NCBI GenBank assembly: GCA_015522385.1
Contig: WAMJ01000238.1
Coordinates: 1-27,704 of the forward strand
Direction: 5' to 3'
From: Candidatus Heimdallarchaeota archaeon
GTDB taxonomy: Archaea > Asgardarchaeota > Heimdallarchaeia > Heimdallarchaeales > Kariarchaeaceae
Length of the DNA stretch: 27,704 nt
Shown here: piece by piece, positions 6,962 to 13,396 of the stretch
Position numbering within the stretch: position 1 is the first letter of the stretch
Layout of the letters: every line of letters begins with the position of its first letter
The notes under the pieces: model-generated
Databases searched by the model: none
What the model saw: the letters and a program-made list of their open reading frames with translations, nothing else
What the model was told of the DNA's origin: nothing
Program-made: the position numbers and the translations under genes

Positions 6962-8137
6962 TCACACACTGAAATACCTTCCAATATTGAACCTGAAGTC
7001 AAACTCGTACCTCTCATTACCCGCGATGACATCATAGAGATACTCTTCACTTGGCTGGGATGGACTTTCATGGAGCTCCGGAGTGACCTCTATACCCCTC
7101 GCTGAGCACAGTTCTACCCACTCCGCAGAAGCCTTGTCTGGAAGCCTATGTCCAGAAAGTCCCGAGACAACATTAGCCCATGATCTAGCTACTGAGTTAG
7201 GATTATACCCACCACCTCCGAGGGAGAGTACACGGGGGGCATCCATCGTGCTCTCAGCTAGTTGCCTGACTTCTTGGGCTATGGCTCGGTAAAGACCGGA
7301 GGTAAGCTGGAGATGTCCTAGAGGATCGTCTTTGTGACCATCAACACCTGCCTGCCAAATGACGAAGTCCGGTCTGAATGACTCGAACATGACGGGGACG
7401 ATTTCCCTGAATCTCTGGAGGTACATCTCGTCCCACGTATAGGGCATCAGTGGCATGTTAACGCTGAACCCTTCTCCCTCATTCTCACCGACCTCATTTG
7501 GGAAGCCTGTTCCGGGAAAGAGGTACTCCCCAGATTCGTGGAAACTCACCGTCAGGATGTTGGGATCGTTGAAGAAGTCAAATTGTGTACCATCTCCGTG
7601 GTGCAGATCGGTGTCGAGATAAAGAATCTTAATGTCGGGTTTCTTGGACTGGAGTGCCTTGATCGCGACATTGATGTCGTTATAGTAACAGAACCCAGAA
7701 GCTCGATTTGATCTGGCGTGGTGGAGACCACCCATGAGTATGAAGGCGTATCCATAGTCTTTCTGGTACATGGACTCGGCCAATGAGGTGGTGGACCCAA
7801 CAATGAGTTCCGATGCTTCGGACACTCCCCTGAAAATCGGGCAGTCCGAAGTTCCAAGTCCGTACTCCGGTGCCTCACCCTCACCGGTCTCGGAGAGCTC
7901 CTCGAACTTCTTCACGTAGTCCTCGTCATGTGCTTTTAGTAGGACTTGTCTATCGACCTTCCCGGGGAGTACTAGCTCGAAGTCCTCGGTGTTGACGAAG
8001 TTCTCCCTCAGTAAGTGCAAAGCGGGGAAAAGCCTGTTCGAGTTCATAGGGTGTGAGTCACCTAGATGATACCCGAGCATACGCTCATCGATGAGTAAGC
8101 TGAATTTCTGCTGGAGTCTTCTGACTTCCGAGTCCAT
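6962..8137 (-). CDS. Histone deacetylase family protein (AcuC / class I-II HDAC-like)
   Basis: This zinc-dependent arginase-fold deacetylase acts on acetyl-lysine or acetylated small molecules. Counting from ATG 8137 (391 residues), GGLHHARSNRASGF carries the charge-relay His pair (H139, H140). LDTDLHHGDG supplies zinc ligands D177 and H179, GVDGHKDD supplies D266, and SLGGGGYNP carries the transition-state Tyr (Y311). All key residues are present, so it should be active. An in-frame ATG at 8203 would overlap the divergent GTPase gene. The ATG at 8137 has a GGAG (8145-8148) and a TATA-like element 26 bases upstream and matches family N-termini. AcuC-like acetyl-CoA synthetase deacetylation, histone or alba-type protein deacetylation, and polyamine deacetylation are all possible. 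Confidence 0.88.
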   Translation of the reverse strand: MDSEVRRLQQKFSLLIDERMLGYHLGDSHPMNSNRLFPALHLLRENFVNTEDFELVLPGKVDRQVLLKAHDEDYVKKFEELSETGEGEAPEYGLGTSDCPIFRGVSEASELIVGSTTSLAESMYQKDYGYAFILMGGLHHARSNRASGFCYYNDINVAIKALQSKKPDIKILYLDTDLHHGDGTQFDFFNDPNILTVSFHESGEYLFPGTGFPNEVGENEGEGFSVNMPLMPYTWDEMYLQRFREIVPVMFESFRPDFVIWQAGVDGHKDDPLGHLQLTSGLYRAIAQEVRQLAESTMDAPRVLSLGGGGYNPNSVARSWANVVSGLSGHRLPDKASAEWVELCSARGIEVTPELHESPSQPSEEYLYDVIAGNERYEFDFRFNIGRYFSV

Positions 8138-8156
8138 AGTATTACTCCTGTATCTC

Positions 8157-8170
8157 AAATAATTAAGATT
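8157..8170. promoter_or_regulatory. Shared AT-rich TATA-like element of the divergent deacetylase and GTPase genes
   Basis: CAAATAATTAAGATT-type sequence is centred at about 8163, exactly 26 bases from each start codon (8137 minus, 8189 plus). Both genes could use overlapping TATA boxes here, with leaderless transcripts in both directions. Confidence 0.45.
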
Positions 8171-8188
8171 ATCCTCTTCCCAAGTTGT

Positions 8189-8800
8189 ATGACCTCGCTC
8201 CAAAACCTTTTTCTCAAGCGTGGGATATCCCCATCTGTGGTCGATGGAGACTATCAGTTCAAGGTTATACTTCTGGGGGATGGTAGGGTAGGAAAGACAT
8301 CACTTCGTAAACGTTACATGGGCATTGGGTTCACCCAAGAGTACCTCCAGACCATCGGTGTGGACATGGCCTATCTTCCCTACCAGTATGAGGAGTTCAA
8401 CTGTTCAGTGGTCATATGGGATATCGCAGGTCAGGACGAGTTCAGACTGGCACGGCAGATGTACTACGCGGGCTCCAACGCAGCACTTTTCGTCTTCGAT
8501 ATGACCCGGGACCTAGATCTGGACAAGATTCAGTGGTGGATGGATGACCTGCTGAAGAAGGTCTCCCCCAGTGAGAAACGGCCGTTCTTCCTCGCAGTGC
8601 TGGCCAACAAGATGGATCTGGTTGCTGAGCACAAGGTGGATGACGCAGGCATAGAAAAGGTGAAGGAGCTTTTCGCGACCAAGTATCCGATGATTACAGT
8701 GAATTTCTTCAAGACCTCGGCACTAACTGGTGATGGGGTTGACGATGCTTTCACATGGGTTATTGAGGAGACAGTCTCGTTCATCCAGAATCAGATTTAA
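8189..8800 (+). CDS. Ras/Rab-like small GTPase
   Basis: The 203-residue protein has all G motifs: G1 GDGRVGKTS (30-38), a G2 threonine in QTIGVD (T55), G3 WDIAGQDEF with the catalytic Gln (Q82), G4 NKMD (140-143) and G5 TSA (176-178). The core is closest to the Ras/Rab/Arf superfamily rather than to translational GTPases. There is an N-terminal extension of about 20 residues. No C-terminal CAAX or double cysteine is present (it ends FIQNQI), so any membrane binding must use another route. Such GTPases are numerous in Asgard archaea, where they are thought to work in trafficking-like or signalling roles. It is divergent from the deacetylase gene. No GAP or GEF is adjacent, although longin/roadblock-like proteins lie at 22823-24783. 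Confidence 0.88.
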   Translation: MTSLQNLFLKRGISPSVVDGDYQFKVILLGDGRVGKTSLRKRYMGIGFTQEYLQTIGVDMAYLPYQYEEFNCSVVIWDIAGQDEFRLARQMYYAGSNAALFVFDMTRDLDLDKIQWWMDDLLKKVSPSEKRPFFLAVLANKMDLVAEHKVDDAGIEKVKELFATKYPMITVNFFKTSALTGDGVDDAFTWVIEETVSFIQNQI

Positions 8801-8846
8801 GTCCACTGTCAATACCTTTTTTAGAGAAATCCACTATATTATACTG

Positions 8847-9281
8847 ATGACTGACAAGTTTACTACTTTCATGAATCACGAGATCGCTAAGGTAAATCTC
8901 CATCTCCCGACTCAACTTCTCAACCTCGCATTAGTGGAGAAGATGGAGACCCCTGGATACCGAACCCGGAAGAAAGATTTCGTGGCATTTGAGAAGGAGG
9001 AACTAGAATTCATCAAGGAGCACATCCCCAGATCCTATTACAGGAGATTTGAGCTCCCGATCTACCTCACCCGTCGTCGAAATCTTGGTGGCGGAATTTA
9101 CGTCGTCGGAGGATCTGACGTCAATCTCTACATAATCAAGAAGATCCTGAACCCCGATCTCGAACCATTCGACATCTGGCGTCTGAAAAAGCTGGAACCG
9201 AGTGAGAGATATATCTACAACTACCAGCTTCCCGCTATTCGGAGGAAGTTACGCACGACTACGGTACAGGCATTTACCTAG
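8847..9281 (+). CDS. UPF0216 family protein
   Basis: The 144-residue protein resembles the archaeal UPF0216 (DUF61, COG2083) family: an N-terminal helix with VNLHLPTQLLNLALVE, a central GYRTRKKDFVAFEKEEL, the strand RFELPIYLTRRRNLGGGIY, and a C-terminal basic tail. The family's function is unknown. I start it at ATG 8847, where the family match begins, with a T-rich TATA-like element (8817-8824) 30 bases before it. The frame is open to 8730, but that part overlaps the GTPase gene in another frame. Its stop codon overlaps the convergent RNase HII stop codon by four bases (CTAG, 9278-9281). Confidence 0.75.
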   Translation: MTDKFTTFMNHEIAKVNLHLPTQLLNLALVEKMETPGYRTRKKDFVAFEKEELEFIKEHIPRSYYRRFELPIYLTRRRNLGGGIYVVGGSDVNLYIIKKILNPDLEPFDIWRLKKLEPSERYIYNYQLPAIRRKLRTTTVQAFT

Positions 9282-9967
9282 AAGAAATCATCCAAGGACA
9301 TGTCCTGTTTGTTGTACTTCTCCACGATCTTCTGACAGGTGCTCCACCCCGTCCTGACAAACTCTGGGAAACTGTGATGTTCCTTGTACCAAGCTTCGAG
9401 GAAGGGCTTTGCCTGCTGGGGGTAGCCTGATTGGAACTTCGGAAAACCGGGATATTTCCTCTGCACTTGGCGTTCGAGTTCCTCGACCAACTTGTCTCTC
9501 TCGGTTTTGGCTAGAATGCTCGCAGCTCCGACAATGGTGTACTTCCCATCTGCCTTGTGCTCCGATACCCATTTCAGTCCTTTGATGTCCCCAGCAACAT
9601 TCTGTCCAAATCGATCCGCATTGACATCTGCTGCGTCGAGATAAACGATTTCCGCCTCTTTTTGGTACTTCCTTAAGAGCTCCCTGTACTTGACCACTTC
9701 AATCTCATTGAGCGTCATCGACTTCATCAGCTTGTTGATCTCGCTTGCTGTGACCACAAGGGTGTCTGCATGCACAACAGTATCGAAAATGACCTTCCTG
9801 AACTCCTCCCTTCGCTTCTTGCTCAGCTGCTTGGAATCGTTCACTCCCTTAGATTTCAACTCGGAGATCTGATCCTCCGTCGCAACGACGATCCCCACAA
9901 CCAGAGGGCCGATAACTGGTCCCCTCCCTGCCTCATCCATTCCAAGTATGTACTTTCGAGCAGTCAC
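9278..9967 (-). CDS. rnhB: Ribonuclease HII
   Basis: This enzyme cleaves the RNA strand of RNA/DNA hybrids and removes misincorporated ribonucleotides. The GMDEAGRGPVIGPLVVG motif supplies the first Asp-Glu pair of the active site. VYLDAADVNADRF supplies the next Asp, and KADGKYTIVGAASILAKTERD is the conserved C-terminal motif with the fourth acidic residue. Downstream, SGYP and RTGW are also as in archaeal RNase HII. I chose GTG 9967, which begins VTARKYILGMDEAG as in homologues. A TATA-like GTTTGTAAATTT (9986-9997, minus) lies about 27 bases upstream, so the in-frame ATG at 10027 is too far back. The length of 229 residues is normal for the family. Confidence 0.9.
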   Translation of the reverse strand: MTARKYILGMDEAGRGPVIGPLVVGIVVATEDQISELKSKGVNDSKQLSKKRREEFRKVIFDTVVHADTLVVTASEINKLMKSMTLNEIEVVKYRELLRKYQKEAEIVYLDAADVNADRFGQNVAGDIKGLKWVSEHKADGKYTIVGAASILAKTERDKLVEELERQVQRKYPGFPKFQSGYPQQAKPFLEAWYKEHHSFPEFVRTGWSTCQKIVEKYNKQDMSLDDFF

Positions 9968-9985
9968 TAAACATCCAGAATTTAG

Positions 9986-9997
9986 AAATTTACAAAC
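9986..9997 (-). promoter_or_regulatory. TATA-like element of the RNase HII gene
   Basis: The minus strand reads GTTTGTAAATTT, about 27 bases before GTG 9967. It supports the GTG start and a leaderless transcript. Confidence 0.4.
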
Positions 9998-10040
9998 ATT
10001 CGGGAGAGGACCGACAAAATTCTCCACCTAATAGGAATAT

Positions 10041-10048
10041 CTTATTTG
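10041..10048 (+). promoter_or_regulatory. TATA-like element of the Ddn-like reductase gene
   Basis: CTTATTTG lies 31 bases before the ATG at 10072. There is no Shine-Dalgarno site between it and the start. Confidence 0.35.
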
Positions 10049-10071
10049 TCATAATTCCATATTCTATCCCG

Positions 10072-10593
10072 ATGACGAAGACCTTCCCAACCGAGAACAG
10101 TATGCTGTACAGGATTATTCACTCCAAAGGTGTCCCCAAAGATATCAAGAGGTTCAGGATCATGAACAAATACTTCATGGTTCCACTAATGAGAGCGAAC
10201 ATTCTCCAGCTATTTGGCGTTGGATTCATCTTTGTCTTAATCAGGACTTTGGGGCGGAAATCAAAAAAGGTTAGATACACTCCTTTGGAGTACAGAAAGT
10301 TTAATGGGAAATACTACATCTTCTCTTCAAGGGGTAAGAGAGCAGACTGGTACAGGAACCTCAAGGGTCACCCAGAGGAGTTCATGGTCAAGGTACACTT
10401 CTTCTGGCGAAAGCCAGAATTCAGGGAGATCGAGAGTACTGAGACCAAGGTGGAGCTCTTCAAGGAGTACGCTCGGAAGTATCCAATGGCCGCCCGGGAG
10501 TTTTTTGGATACAACAAGAAGATCGACGATCTCGACGACTGCGACTTCACGGAACTAGCCGAATTTGTGAGAATTATAGAATTCACTTTATAG
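10072..10593 (+). CDS. Deazaflavin (F420)-dependent nitroreductase-like protein, Ddn family
   Basis: The 173-residue protein has the split-barrel signature of the Ddn/DUF385 family. LIRTLGRKSKKVRYTPLEY (about 56-74) is followed by YYIFSSRGKRADWYRNLKGHP (about 81-101) and a beta-rich C-terminal half. These proteins bind coenzyme F420 and reduce varied substrates such as quinones or nitro compounds, so the cell probably makes F420. The GRKS/SRG/WYRNL residues contact the cofactor in characterised members. The natural substrate is unknown. The last 11 bases overlap the convergent trm1 gene on the opposite strand. Confidence 0.82.
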   Translation: MTKTFPTENSMLYRIIHSKGVPKDIKRFRIMNKYFMVPLMRANILQLFGVGFIFVLIRTLGRKSKKVRYTPLEYRKFNGKYYIFSSRGKRADWYRNLKGHPEEFMVKVHFFWRKPEFREIESTETKVELFKEYARKYPMAAREFFGYNKKIDDLDDCDFTELAEFVRIIEFTL

Positions 10594-11776
10594 AAAGCGC
10601 TCTCATTGACTGCTCGATGACCTCCATGGGAGCATTTGTCCTCAAAGCATTCCGCCTGAACCGTGTCTTGTATGCCACATACCCCTCATTCTCTATCCTC
10701 TCTATCAAGCTTTCAAGCTTGGGGCTATTGGTCCCGAGTCTGCTTGCTAAAAACTCTATCGCGTAGTAAAAGGGGATGTTCTCTTTAGTCCCCTCCTCCA
10801 AAAACTTGCTTATTGCCCGATGGGAGGGGAGCTCAATCTCTTCTAGAAGTTCAAGTGCATCGTTGCACCAGTCATTGCTGAAGAGCGGACCGCTCCATAG
10901 GGGACCGTACACCTGAACATCACAGCATTCCCAATGAGTGTTAGCGTCGAGGAACCTGTGCCGTTGGCATACCTTGCACGTGGCAGCATCCTGTATCTGC
11001 TTGACAAGTTCGTTTGCCCTCCCTCTCCCATCTGAGATCTCGAAGAAGATCTTGATGTAGTGGTGTGAAGACAACGTGAACACTGGTCTCACTCCCTTGT
11101 CGAATCTGGCCGCACTCCTGATTACTGCTGCGATAAGGATCCGGGCGGCAGTCTCGTGGGTGTGGAAATTATTGAAAGGCAGTCCTCCGTACTTCCTCAG
11201 GCAGGACTCGGGGTAGACACCGGCAAGAGCCTGCATGTCCGTTGCCGTCACGCTAATCACCCCGTGGTTCTGAGTTATTCTCCAGAGGGAGTCGAGAAAA
11301 GGAGTTGGAGGACCGAAGGGATCGAGGTCGATCATCTGGAATTTGTACTGCTCCTCGCCCAACTCACTCGCTAGGCTCCGAGCTTCTCGCTTGAACTGAA
11401 CGATTTTCTCGTGGTCGAACTTGGACCTGTTGAACGATGCGAGCCTAGTGGAGACGTCACCGAAGTCATTTATTACGACAGATTTGATGGCTTCAGGAAT
11501 CTCGTTGACAAGTCTAAAAGCCCGTACACCGATTCCACCCAGTGGTTCGAACACCCTCAGCGGCCTCTCCTGCCTCTTTGAAAGTAGGGCTGAGAAGAGA
11601 ATTGAAAAGTCCCTGTTCAGGATCATGACGGGATTGAAAAATGCAGGTGCAGTGTAGACTTCTCCCTCCACCATGGAGAACCTAGTCTTCCCTTCCTTCT
11701 TCTCGATGAGCGCGTACTCCAGATCCCACGTATTCACTACAGGTTGATACCCTCGGATCTCTGAAATCGGTCTCAT
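10583..11776 (-). CDS. trm1: tRNA (guanine26-N2)-dimethyltransferase Trm1
   Basis: This SAM-dependent enzyme dimethylates G26 of tRNA. The 397-residue protein has the Trm1 landmarks in order: FFNPVMILNRD (46-56), the SAM loop VFEPLGGIGVRAFR (75-88), VINDF, the catalytic motif DLDPFGPPTPF (150-160), and SVTATDMQALAG. The C-terminal domain contains a cysteine cluster (CKVCQRHRF and CC) probably binding zinc. The start codon overlaps the stop of the upstream rlmE gene by four bases (ATGA at 11773-11776), so the two RNA methyltransferases are co-translated. The 3' end overlaps the convergent Ddn-like gene by 11 bases. Confidence 0.92.
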   Translation of the reverse strand: MRPISEIRGYQPVVNTWDLEYALIEKKEGKTRFSMVEGEVYTAPAFFNPVMILNRDFSILFSALLSKRQERPLRVFEPLGGIGVRAFRLVNEIPEAIKSVVINDFGDVSTRLASFNRSKFDHEKIVQFKREARSLASELGEEQYKFQMIDLDPFGPPTPFLDSLWRITQNHGVISVTATDMQALAGVYPESCLRKYGGLPFNNFHTHETAARILIAAVIRSAARFDKGVRPVFTLSSHHYIKIFFEISDGRGRANELVKQIQDAATCKVCQRHRFLDANTHWECCDVQVYGPLWSGPLFSNDWCNDALELLEEIELPSHRAISKFLEEGTKENIPFYYAIEFLASRLGTNSPKLESLIERIENEGYVAYKTRFRRNALRTNAPMEVIEQSMRALSIK

Positions 11777-12393
11777 TCTTCTTCCTCTAGCACCCTGAAT
11801 CCCTTGCAGATGTAGTACTCTTCTGCACTCTGCTTTCTTGTTGCTGGTGGTCTAAACCTCTTGATCTTCTGAAAGTAGGGTTTGATCAACTGGTCGAACT
11901 CCTGGATCGCCCCGCCTCTGAATATCTTGGTGACGAATGTCCCACCATCTTTCAGCACCCTCTTGCAGGTATTGAACGCGAGCTCTGCGAGGAAAATCTG
12001 CCTGTCGGAGTCGAGCGTCCAATTACCAGTCACGTTGCCTGCCAAATCAGACAGGACGACGTCCACTCTCTCCGACTGGATCTCTTCGAGGAGAAGATTT
12101 GTGAGCTCCTTGGATCTCATGTCAACCCTGAATGTCACGATGTTGTCCTTGTTGAATGGCATTATTGCCTCCTTGTCCACACCGATCACTTTTCCCTTCG
12201 CCCCGACAAATTCAGACGCAACCTGCAGCCATCCACCAGGAGCGGCCCCTAGGTCAATGACATAGTCACCCCGTTTTATGATGTAGAACTTCTTCTGAAG
12301 CTGCTTGAGCTTGTAGGCAGAACGTGCCCTGTAACCTTCCTTCTTGGCCTGTTTGTAGAAGTGCTCCTTCTTTCTTTCCTCGTAGAATGACAT
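11773..12393 (-). CDS. rlmE: FtsJ/RlmE-type rRNA 2'-O-methyltransferase
   Basis: This enzyme methylates a ribose 2'-OH in 23S rRNA. Counting from ATG 12393 (206 residues), the catalytic K-D-K-E tetrad is K28 (RSAYKL), D116 (LSDLAGN), K156 (FVTKIFRG) and E191 (SAEEYYICKGF). The SAM loop is VIDLGAAPGGWLQVA. I prefer ATG 12393 because it has a Shine-Dalgarno AGGAGG (12403-12408, spacing 9) and homologues start near SFYEERKKEHFY. The ATG at 12432 adds 13 residues that lie in the TATA-like region (CCTTAAATAA, 12418-12427). It forms an operon with trm1. A tRNA Trm7-like role cannot be excluded, but the archaeal assignment is 23S rRNA. Confidence 0.9.
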   Translation of the reverse strand: MSFYEERKKEHFYKQAKKEGYRARSAYKLKQLQKKFYIIKRGDYVIDLGAAPGGWLQVASEFVGAKGKVIGVDKEAIMPFNKDNIVTFRVDMRSKELTNLLLEEIQSERVDVVLSDLAGNVTGNWTLDSDRQIFLAELAFNTCKRVLKDGGTFVTKIFRGGAIQEFDQLIKPYFQKIKRFRPPATRKQSAEEYYICKGFRVLEEEE

Positions 12394-12402
12394 CCCTAGT
12401 CT

Positions 12403-12408
12403 CCTCCT
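12403..12408 (-). promoter_or_regulatory. Shine-Dalgarno site deciding the rlmE start
   Basis: AGGAGG on the minus strand lies nine bases before ATG 12393. It favours this start over the in-frame ATG at 12432. Confidence 0.5.
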
Positions 12409-12468
12409 GTCGTGATTATTATTTAAGGTCATGATATTTTCAGAATTTTGTAGATTTGGGAAGGGAGG

Positions 12469-12477
12469 TTTTATATC
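12469..12477 (+). promoter_or_regulatory. TATA box of the small gene at 12507
   Basis: TTTTATATC is preceded by a purine-rich BRE-like GGGAGG and lies 30-38 bases before the GTG at 12507. Confidence 0.45.
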
Positions 12478-12506
12478 TACACACTGGACAGAAGATGTGA
12501 GCCAAG

Positions 12507-12770
12507 GTGAATATTTTGAACGTGCCCTCCAATGATTTCGAGAAGGAACTCGCAGAGTCTCTCTCCCCCCTCTTCTTTACTATGCTAAAGGAGAATATAG
12601 GGGAGGACAAGGAGTTCGATGAGCTCCTGAACATAATACGAAGGTCGGGTCTAAGTGGGGAGAAGATATTCATCAATGGATTAAGATCTATCGCTCTACA
12701 TTTGGAACAGAACCTCTCTCATCCCAATGTTGTGAGAGAATGGGTGGATAAATTTTCTGCAGCTAATTAG
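12507..12770 (+). CDS. Small acidic soluble protein, unknown function
   Basis: The 87-residue product starts at GTG 12507 and has no recognisable family. It looks all-helical: residues 9-29 (DFEKELAESLSPLFFTMLKE), 34-46 (DKEFDELLNIIRR), 51-70 (EKIFINGLRSIALHLEQN) and 74-85 (NVVREWVDKFSA). There is no signal peptide, membrane helix or metal-binding cysteine. A clear TATA box upstream and a stop codon overlapping the TFE-beta stop on the other strand support a real gene. The compact helical pattern might suit a protein-interaction domain. Confidence 0.55.
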   Translation: MNILNVPSNDFEKELAESLSPLFFTMLKENIGEDKEFDELLNIIRRSGLSGEKIFINGLRSIALHLEQNLSHPNVVREWVDKFSAAN

Positions 12771-13279
12771 AGATCTTCTGCCATATCTAGCTTAATCTCG
12801 GCTTCAAGCCACTCCGCGAAGTCGTCACACATCGCTGGTGACACGGGGTTCTCTATTCCACACTCGCTAAGAATTGGGCAGGTCAGGCATGGTTGAGCAT
12901 TCATGGAATCCCAGAAGGTGTTGTCGTAGTCTACGATCTTGATCTTCTGCTTCTCGTACTGGTCACCCTCAAGCTCTGACTCATAGGTTAGGATTTTCCC
13001 CTCAAGGAGCATCTCCTTAATCTTCTGATGTACCTGTTTAAAGTCACCGTACTTGTCAGTCACCTGTCTAAGTGAGGCAACTTCAAGATCCGATACAAGC
13101 TCCAGAATGGAATATTCTAGATTTTTGTCAAACGAGGTACTGACTCTTGATACGTCTTGGGAAGATAGGGATTTCTGGAATTGTGCATAACTGAAATTCG
13201 TTTTCTCGTTGTAATGGTCAAACTTATTACTCATGACGATATCATCTCTCTGACTCCTACTTGTAATGATTCTAGCCAT
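12767..13279 (-). CDS. TFE-beta / RPC34 (RPC39)-like transcription initiation factor with Fe-S motif
   Basis: The 170-residue protein has a winged-helix-like segment (about residues 55-100: EYSILELVSDLEVASLRQVT and on). Its C-terminal cysteine motif is C131-x2-C134-x5-C140-x10-C151, within PCLTCPILSEC and SPAMCDDFAEWLE. I recall the same spacing and the neighbouring CPVF...ISPSNC...EWLE pattern from human RPC39, the RNA polymerase III subunit related to archaeal TFE-beta, which binds a cubane 4Fe-4S cluster. TFE-beta pairs with TFE-alpha to open promoter DNA. The start is ATG 13279, with a TATA-like TTTTAAC (13301-13308, minus) 26 bases upstream; ATG 13234 is an alternative. About 50 N-terminal residues look disordered. 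Confidence 0.75.
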   Translation of the reverse strand: MARIITSRSQRDDIVMSNKFDHYNEKTNFSYAQFQKSLSSQDVSRVSTSFDKNLEYSILELVSDLEVASLRQVTDKYGDFKQVHQKIKEMLLEGKILTYESELEGDQYEKQKIKIVDYDNTFWDSMNAQPCLTCPILSECGIENPVSPAMCDDFAEWLEAEIKLDMAEDL

Positions 13280-13368
13280 TTAAGGTTTTTGTTCACTTGA
13301 GTTAAAATTCCCTGAATTACCCACTCAATATTCAATCCCTGCTTCCACTGTTTCTAGGCACGATATCG

Positions 13369-13376
13369 TTATAAAC
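13369..13376 (+). promoter_or_regulatory. TATA box of the LeuA-like gene
   Basis: TTATAAAC lies 28 bases before the ATG at 13397 with no Shine-Dalgarno site between, indicating a leaderless transcript. Confidence 0.5.
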
Positions 13377-13396
13377 CTAGGGAACTATGGTGAGAT

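Noticed and set aside
8138..8203. Longer start for the deacetylase gene at 8203
   Set aside because: It would overlap the divergent GTPase start and its promoter element; ATG 8137 matches family N-termini and is placed 26 bases from a TATA-like box.
13306..13318. Inverted repeat AATTC-CCT-GAATT between TFE-beta and the LeuA-like gene
   Set aside because: Only five AT-rich base pairs; too short to separate from chance in promoter DNA.
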